Below the pieces are notes generated by a model, which saw only the letters and a list, made by a program, of their open reading frames with translations, was not told where the DNA came from and ran no database searches. DNA of 54,585 nucleotides from Methylophilaceae bacterium (GTDB lineage: Bacteria; Pseudomonadota; Gammaproteobacteria; Burkholderiales; Methylophilaceae): assembly GCA_027488395.1 (NCBI GenBank), contig JAIYBT010000009.1, positions 1 through 54,585 on the forward strand, given 5' to 3'. Positions 50,581 through 54,585 of this stretch are shown piece by piece (within the stretch, counting starts at the first letter, position 1; the number at the start of each line of letters is the position of its first letter). Made by a program: the position numbers and the translations under genes.

Positions 50581-51978
50581 TCAGCTCACATTCATTAATT
50601 GTCTGGGTTTATTTTGCAATAGGGCATGCGCGGCGGTAATCGGTTGCACCACGCCGTGTGTATCCATGATCAGCATGCGTTTTAACCATGCTTCAAACTC
50701 TGGTGCGGGTTGTAATTGCAGCGATTTGCGTAAATATAAAGCATCATGGAACGAGGTGGTTTGATAATTGAGCATGATGTCGTCTGCACCAGGAATGCCC
50801 ATAATAAAAGTAATGCCAGCCACGCCGAGCAGTGTCATCAGCGTGTCCATGTCATCTTGGTCGGCTTCGGCATGGTTGGTGTAACACACATCGCAGCCAA
50901 TCGGCAGGCCGAGCAATTTGCCACAAAAGTGATCTTCCAAGCCAGCGCGAATGATTTGTTTGCCATCATATAAATATTCAGGCCCAATAAATCCAACAAC
51001 GGTATTGGTCAGCAGGGGCGAAAAATGCCTGGCCACCGCATAAGCGCGTGCTTCGCAGGTTTGTTGATCTACGCCAAAGTTCGCATTGGCGGATAACGCC
51101 GAGCCTTGGCCTGTTTCAAAATACATTACATTTTGCCCAACCGTCCCACGTTTGAGCGATTGTGCGGCATCGTGCGCTTCGCGCAAAATGGCTAAATTAA
51201 TGCCAAACGACGTATTGGTTTTTTCGGTGCCCGCCACCGATTGAAATACCAAATCAATCGGCGTGCCTTTTTCGATTAATTGAATTTGATTGGTGACATG
51301 GGTCAAAATACACGATTGGGTGGGAATTGCGTATTGATTGATGACTTCATCAACCAGATAATACAAATCCATCAAGGCAGTTAAATTATCGGTGGCTGGG
51401 TTAATGCCGATCACCGCATCACCCGCGCCGTACAACAGGCCATCTAGGATAGAAGCGGCAATGCCTCGCGCATCATCGGTTGGATGGTTGGGCTGTAAGC
51501 GCACGGATAGCCTGCCATCCAAGCCGATGGTGTTACGAAACGCGGTCACCACCGAACATTTTTTGGCCACCAAGATTAAATCTTGATTGCGCATTAATTT
51601 ACTGACGGCGGCTGCCATTTCTGGCGTGATGCCCTTTGCCACCCGTTGCAACGTAGCGGTATCGGTGCTGTCTTGCAGTAACCAATCCCGAAAATCTGCC
51701 ACGGTTAAATGGCTAATCTCAGCAAACGCCTGTGCGTCGTGCGTATCAATGATTAAGCGCGTGACTTCGTCGGCCTCATAGGCAATTAACGGTTCTTGCA
51801 AAAACTGTTTAAGCGGAATGGCCGCCAAACACATACGCGCTGCCATCCGCTCAACATAGGTTTCCGCAGCCACGCCTGCCAAAAAATCGCCCGAGCGTGC
51901 GGGCGAAGCTTTGGCCATGACGGTTTTTAAATCTGCAAAGAGGTATTGTTGTACCCCGACTTGATAACGATATGCCAT
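50581..51978 (-). CDS. eutB: ethanolamine ammonia-lyase large subunit
   Basis: 465 residues, normal for the catalytic TIM-barrel subunit of adenosylcobalamin-dependent ethanolamine ammonia-lyase, which forms acetaldehyde and ammonia. Seen: LFADLKTVMAKASPARSGD (residues about 13-31), RLQPNHPTDD, DAVIGINPATDN, the TNTSFGINLAIL region, FETGQGSALSANANFG and GLPIGCDVCYTNHAEADQDDMD. Start ATG 51978 after GGCAGGG; the longer frame from 52005 is not supported. Depends on the B12 assembled by the cob genes at the other end of the window. No aldehyde dehydrogenase for acetaldehyde is present here. Confidence 0.97.
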   Translation of the reverse strand: MAYRYQVGVQQYLFADLKTVMAKASPARSGDFLAGVAAETYVERMAARMCLAAIPLKQFLQEPLIAYEADEVTRLIIDTHDAQAFAEISHLTVADFRDWLLQDSTDTATLQRVAKGITPEMAAAVSKLMRNQDLILVAKKCSVVTAFRNTIGLDGRLSVRLQPNHPTDDARGIAASILDGLLYGAGDAVIGINPATDNLTALMDLYYLVDEVINQYAIPTQSCILTHVTNQIQLIEKGTPIDLVFQSVAGTEKTNTSFGINLAILREAHDAAQSLKRGTVGQNVMYFETGQGSALSANANFGVDQQTCEARAYAVARHFSPLLTNTVVGFIGPEYLYDGKQIIRAGLEDHFCGKLLGLPIGCDVCYTNHAEADQDDMDTLMTLLGVAGITFIMGIPGADDIMLNYQTTSFHDALYLRKSLQLQPAPEFEAWLKRMLIMDTHGVVQPITAAHALLQNKPRQLMNVS

Positions 51979-52088
51979 ACCCTGCCTCGTTGTTGTGGAT
52001 GTCAAGCTGCAACGCCTGCAGCCCGATCATCCTTGCCTAATGATTGCAAATGTTGATGGTCACCATGACTGGCTACTTCTACTACCCA

Positions 52089-53438
52089 CTACAACTGATC
52101 CAGCGCTTGATCGCGTTGCGTTTTGGTGAGGCTAAAGTAGCCATAGCCTAACGCCATCAACACCACAAACACAAACGCTAAGCCTTGGTTGTAATAAATC
52201 ATGGTAATTAAACTCAGTGTTGCCAACACCAAAGCAATCGCTGGAAAAACGGGGTAACCAATGGTGACAAAAGGACGCTCTAAATTGGGCTCGTTTTTAC
52301 GTAGCGCAAAAAAGCTGAGCATCGATACGATATACATCACAATCGCCCCAAATACGGCCATGGTAATTAAATTGGCGGTGAGCGTCATGCCATTAAATTG
52401 CAAATCATCACTTAAAATCGCCGCTAAACCGACAACGCCGCCTGCAATCAGTGCGCGGTGCGGCGTTTTAAAGCGACTATTGATATGTGAAAAATAGCCA
52501 GGCATAAAGCCCGCACGCGCCAACGCGAAAATTTGGCGTGAACAGCCAAGAATAATGCCGTGAAAAGAGGCAATTAAACCAAATAAGCCGATCCAAACCA
52601 ACATATGTAGCCAGTTACTGTTGTCACCCACGACGGCTTTCATTGCTTGTGGCAAGGGATCGTTAATGTTGGATAATGTACGCCAATCGCCAACACCGCC
52701 CGCAAACAACATCACGCCTAAGGCTAATACCACAAGGGTTAAAATCCCTGCAATATAGGCTTTAGGAATCGTGCGTCTTGGGTCTTTGGCCTCTTCAGCG
52801 GCCATGGCCACCCCTTCAATGGCGAGAAAAAACCAAATGGCAAACGGGATTGCGGCCACCATGCCTGGAATCGCAGCGCTACTAAACGTATCTTGGCCAG
52901 ACCAACCATGTGCCACAAAATTAGCCGTTGAAAAGCCAGGGGCGACCACACCCATAAATACCAGCAACTCAATAATTGCCAATAGGGTGACCAACAGCTC
53001 AAACGTGGCAGCTATCTGCACGCCGACAATGTTCAATGCAACAAATACAAAATAAGCTCCCACCGCAAACAATTTGGGGTCGACGCCAGGAAACTGTACA
53101 TTTAAATAAGCGCCAATCGCCATGGCAATGGCGGGTGGTGCAAATAAAAATTCTACCAAAGTGGCATAGCCAGCCACATAGGCCGTTTTAGGGCCAAATG
53201 CACGTCTCGCATAAGCGAAAGGGCCACCGGCATGCGGAATCGAGGTGGTAAGCTCGGTAAAACTAAAGATAAAGGTGGTGTACATCACCGCGATGAGTAA
53301 GGTGGTGATGAGAAACCCTAACGTGCCTGCTTTGTCCCAACCATAGCTCCAACCAAAATATTCGCCAGAAATGACCAAGCCCACAGCCAGCCCCCACAAA
53401 TGCCACCCATTGAGGGTTGGCTTTAGCGATGTACTCAT
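52089..53438 (-). CDS. eat: ethanolamine permease (APC family)
   Basis: 449 residues with about 12 membrane helices, APC-family transporter. SISGEYFGW-like LVISGEYFGWSYGWDKAG near residue 20, then TELTTSIPHAGGPFAYARRAFGPKTAYVAGYATLVEF, and a central FFLAIEGVAMAAEEAKDPRRTIPKAYI, the amino-acid/ethanolamine permease pattern. It lies upstream of eutB on the same strand, 110 bases away, so it likely leads an eat-eutB-eutC transcript. Substrate is inferred from family and neighbours. Confidence 0.92.
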   Translation of the reverse strand: MSTSLKPTLNGWHLWGLAVGLVISGEYFGWSYGWDKAGTLGFLITTLLIAVMYTTFIFSFTELTTSIPHAGGPFAYARRAFGPKTAYVAGYATLVEFLFAPPAIAMAIGAYLNVQFPGVDPKLFAVGAYFVFVALNIVGVQIAATFELLVTLLAIIELLVFMGVVAPGFSTANFVAHGWSGQDTFSSAAIPGMVAAIPFAIWFFLAIEGVAMAAEEAKDPRRTIPKAYIAGILTLVVLALGVMLFAGGVGDWRTLSNINDPLPQAMKAVVGDNSNWLHMLVWIGLFGLIASFHGIILGCSRQIFALARAGFMPGYFSHINSRFKTPHRALIAGGVVGLAAILSDDLQFNGMTLTANLITMAVFGAIVMYIVSMLSFFALRKNEPNLERPFVTIGYPVFPAIALVLATLSLITMIYYNQGLAFVFVVLMALGYGYFSLTKTQRDQALDQL

Positions 53439-53479
53439 GCAATTTTCTCCTTTTTGAGTTTTACTTACAGCGTTATCAT

Positions 53480-53493
53480 GCGATGATCATCGC
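53480..53493. promoter_or_regulatory. perfect 14-base palindrome upstream of eat (candidate operator)
   Basis: GCGATGATCATCGC is fully self-complementary and lies 42 bases before the eat start (on the - strand) and about 140 bases before the start of the divergent gene. Position and symmetry fit a regulator site, but AraC proteins usually bind direct repeats, so the binder is unknown. Confidence 0.4.
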
Positions 53494-53634
53494 TTGTGAG
53501 CTATCCCATTTTCGCAATCGCTAGGGTGTTGCCTTGTTGCATCATGCAAGTCGACCTCAGCTTCAGTGTTATCAATCTGCCGCAACCCATCATGCGTGCA
53601 TCTGCATGCTCTCTTTATTGTTAGGAAAACGCAC

Positions 53635-54585
53635 ATGTCTTTGAATCACCCTTTACTGCAATCATGGTTCGTTGTGATGATGTTGTTCGCATGCGCGCCT
53701 AATCTTCATGCTGAGCGCGCCAAGGCTATACCTGCACCCGCAACATCAGCGCTACATGTGAAGCATCTAGAGGTGATTGCTGCGTTGCCAATACGGCCTG
53801 GTAATGTTGCAGCCACGCCACAAGGTCGCGTATTTGCGACGGTACACCCGCTCGATAAACCTTCTGGCGTGCAATTGATGGAGATCACAGGCAACAGCAG
53901 CTACCGCGCATGGCCAAGTACGCAATATCAAAATGATGGCGTGCATTTCACGGAGGATAAGATTGATTCACCGTTGGGCATTTACCGCGATAGCAAAAGC
54001 CGTATCTGGATCGTTGATATGGGCTTGCACCTTGGTAAAACCCGCGTGTGGGGGTTTGAGATTGCCACGGGAAGATTGGTAAAACGTTATGATGTACCTG
54101 CAAATATCGCCCCCAAAGGCAGCTTTGCACAAGATCTCGTGGTGGATGATGTCAATGGCTGGATCTATTTGGCCGATTTAGCCGATCCCGGCATCATTGC
54201 GCTGAATATGGCAACGGGCGAGAGCCGACGTTTTGGCCACCATCCGTCACTGGAAAAAGAACCAGGCGTTGCCATGGTGATCGATCAAGTCGCCATACAG
54301 TTTAACGGCAAACCCGCCGAAGTTGCGATCGACCCCATTACTTTGTCACACGATCGCGAAACTCTTTACTACGGTGCTATGAATGGACATGGCTGGTATG
54401 CCGTGCCTGCCAAATTGTTTCGTTCACAAGCCTCGAATGACGAAATCGCGGCGGCCATTGTGCTGGTCGGACATAAACCGATCTCGGATGGCGCGACGAC
54501 CGATGCTGCGGGCAATCACTACTTTACGAATTTAACCGAACACGGCATTGACGTACTCAGTGCCGACGATGTGTTAACGCCTTTA
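53635..54585 (+). CDS. yellow/MRJP-type (L-dopachrome-tautomerase-related) exported protein, 3' partial
   Basis: The frame is open from ATG 53635 (AGGAAAA upstream) to the window end, 317 codons, no stop. Signal peptide about 27 residues (ends NLHAER). The mature part is a beta-propeller of the major royal jelly/yellow type: VIAALPIRPGNVAATPQGRVFATVHP, KIDSPLGIYRDSKSRIWIVDMG, FAQDLVVDDVNGWIYLADLADPGIIAL, then AIDPITLSHDRETLYYGAMNG and SDGATTDAAGNHYFTNL. Related bacterial proteins are secreted propellers of unclear function. The C-terminus is outside the window. It is divergent from eat. Confidence 0.85.
   Translation, partial: MSLNHPLLQSWFVVMMLFACAPNLHAERAKAIPAPATSALHVKHLEVIAALPIRPGNVAATPQGRVFATVHPLDKPSGVQLMEITGNSSYRAWPSTQYQNDGVHFTEDKIDSPLGIYRDSKSRIWIVDMGLHLGKTRVWGFEIATGRLVKRYDVPANIAPKGSFAQDLVVDDVNGWIYLADLADPGIIALNMATGESRRFGHHPSLEKEPGVAMVIDQVAIQFNGKPAEVAIDPITLSHDRETLYYGAMNGHGWYAVPAKLFRSQASNDEIAAAIVLVGHKPISDGATTDAAGNHYFTNLTEHGIDVLSADDVLTPL

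Overview
The window reads as a bacterial chromosome segment of about 50% G+C, most likely from a betaproteobacterium and plausibly a methylotroph of the Methylophilaceae type. Four things point there: the dprA-LysM-def-fmt-htpX-rsmB-DUF4390-ntrY-ntrX order, an fae-type gene, a zapA/6S RNA neighbourhood, and a B12-riboswitch-linked BtuM. The family-level placement is inference. No tRNA or rRNA genes, insertion sequences, prophage or CRISPR arrays were seen.

Region 1 (1-8520) is a cobalamin salvage locus. cobT (5' end outside the window), cobS and cobC overlap on the + strand. On the - strand, a cobalamin riboswitch precedes btuB, btuM (solitary ECF-type transporter), bluB (dimethylbenzimidazole synthase), a BtuF-like protein with no export signal, cobU and a small S4-domain gene. 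An internally deleted outer-membrane-type pseudogene lies between the two arms.

Region 2 (8640-15280) holds a TIGR02449-like coiled-coil gene, zapA, 6S RNA, DUF2237, EVE and PPOX-fold proteins, an esterase-like lipoprotein, a photolyase/cryptochrome, a short tandem-repeat patch and a serine protease-TPR protein.

Region 3 (15450-18030) is methyl-cycle metabolism: a promoter and SAH riboswitch before ahcY, then metF. Region 4 (18090-36430) is mostly housekeeping: smg, dprA, LysM, def, fmt, htpX (sigma32-like promoter), rsmB, DUF4390, ntrY and an ntrX with an eroded AAA+ domain, DoxX, GNAT, a divergent Fae homologue, RDD, lptF/lptG, pepA, holC, a coiled-coil protein and a degenerate repeat field. 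xthA follows.

Region 5 (37360-47340) is a guanidine-assimilation operon: NtrC-like enhancer, sigma54 promoter, guanidine-I (ykkC) riboswitch, ABC importer (three genes), two carboxyguanidine-deiminase-type DUF1989 proteins, a biotin-dependent guanidine/urea carboxylase and allophanate hydrolase. Region 6 (47420-54585) has a TorF-type porin, an AraC/EutR-like regulator, B12-dependent ethanolamine ammonia-lyase (eutBC), an ethanolamine permease and the start of a yellow/MRJP-type secreted protein.

The unifying theme is scavenging. Guanidine and ethanolamine are used as nitrogen sources, and salvaged B12 supplies the ethanolamine lyase cofactor. The most notable single observation is the apparent AND-gate on the guanidine operon: nitrogen limitation through NtrC/sigma54, plus guanidine through the riboswitch.
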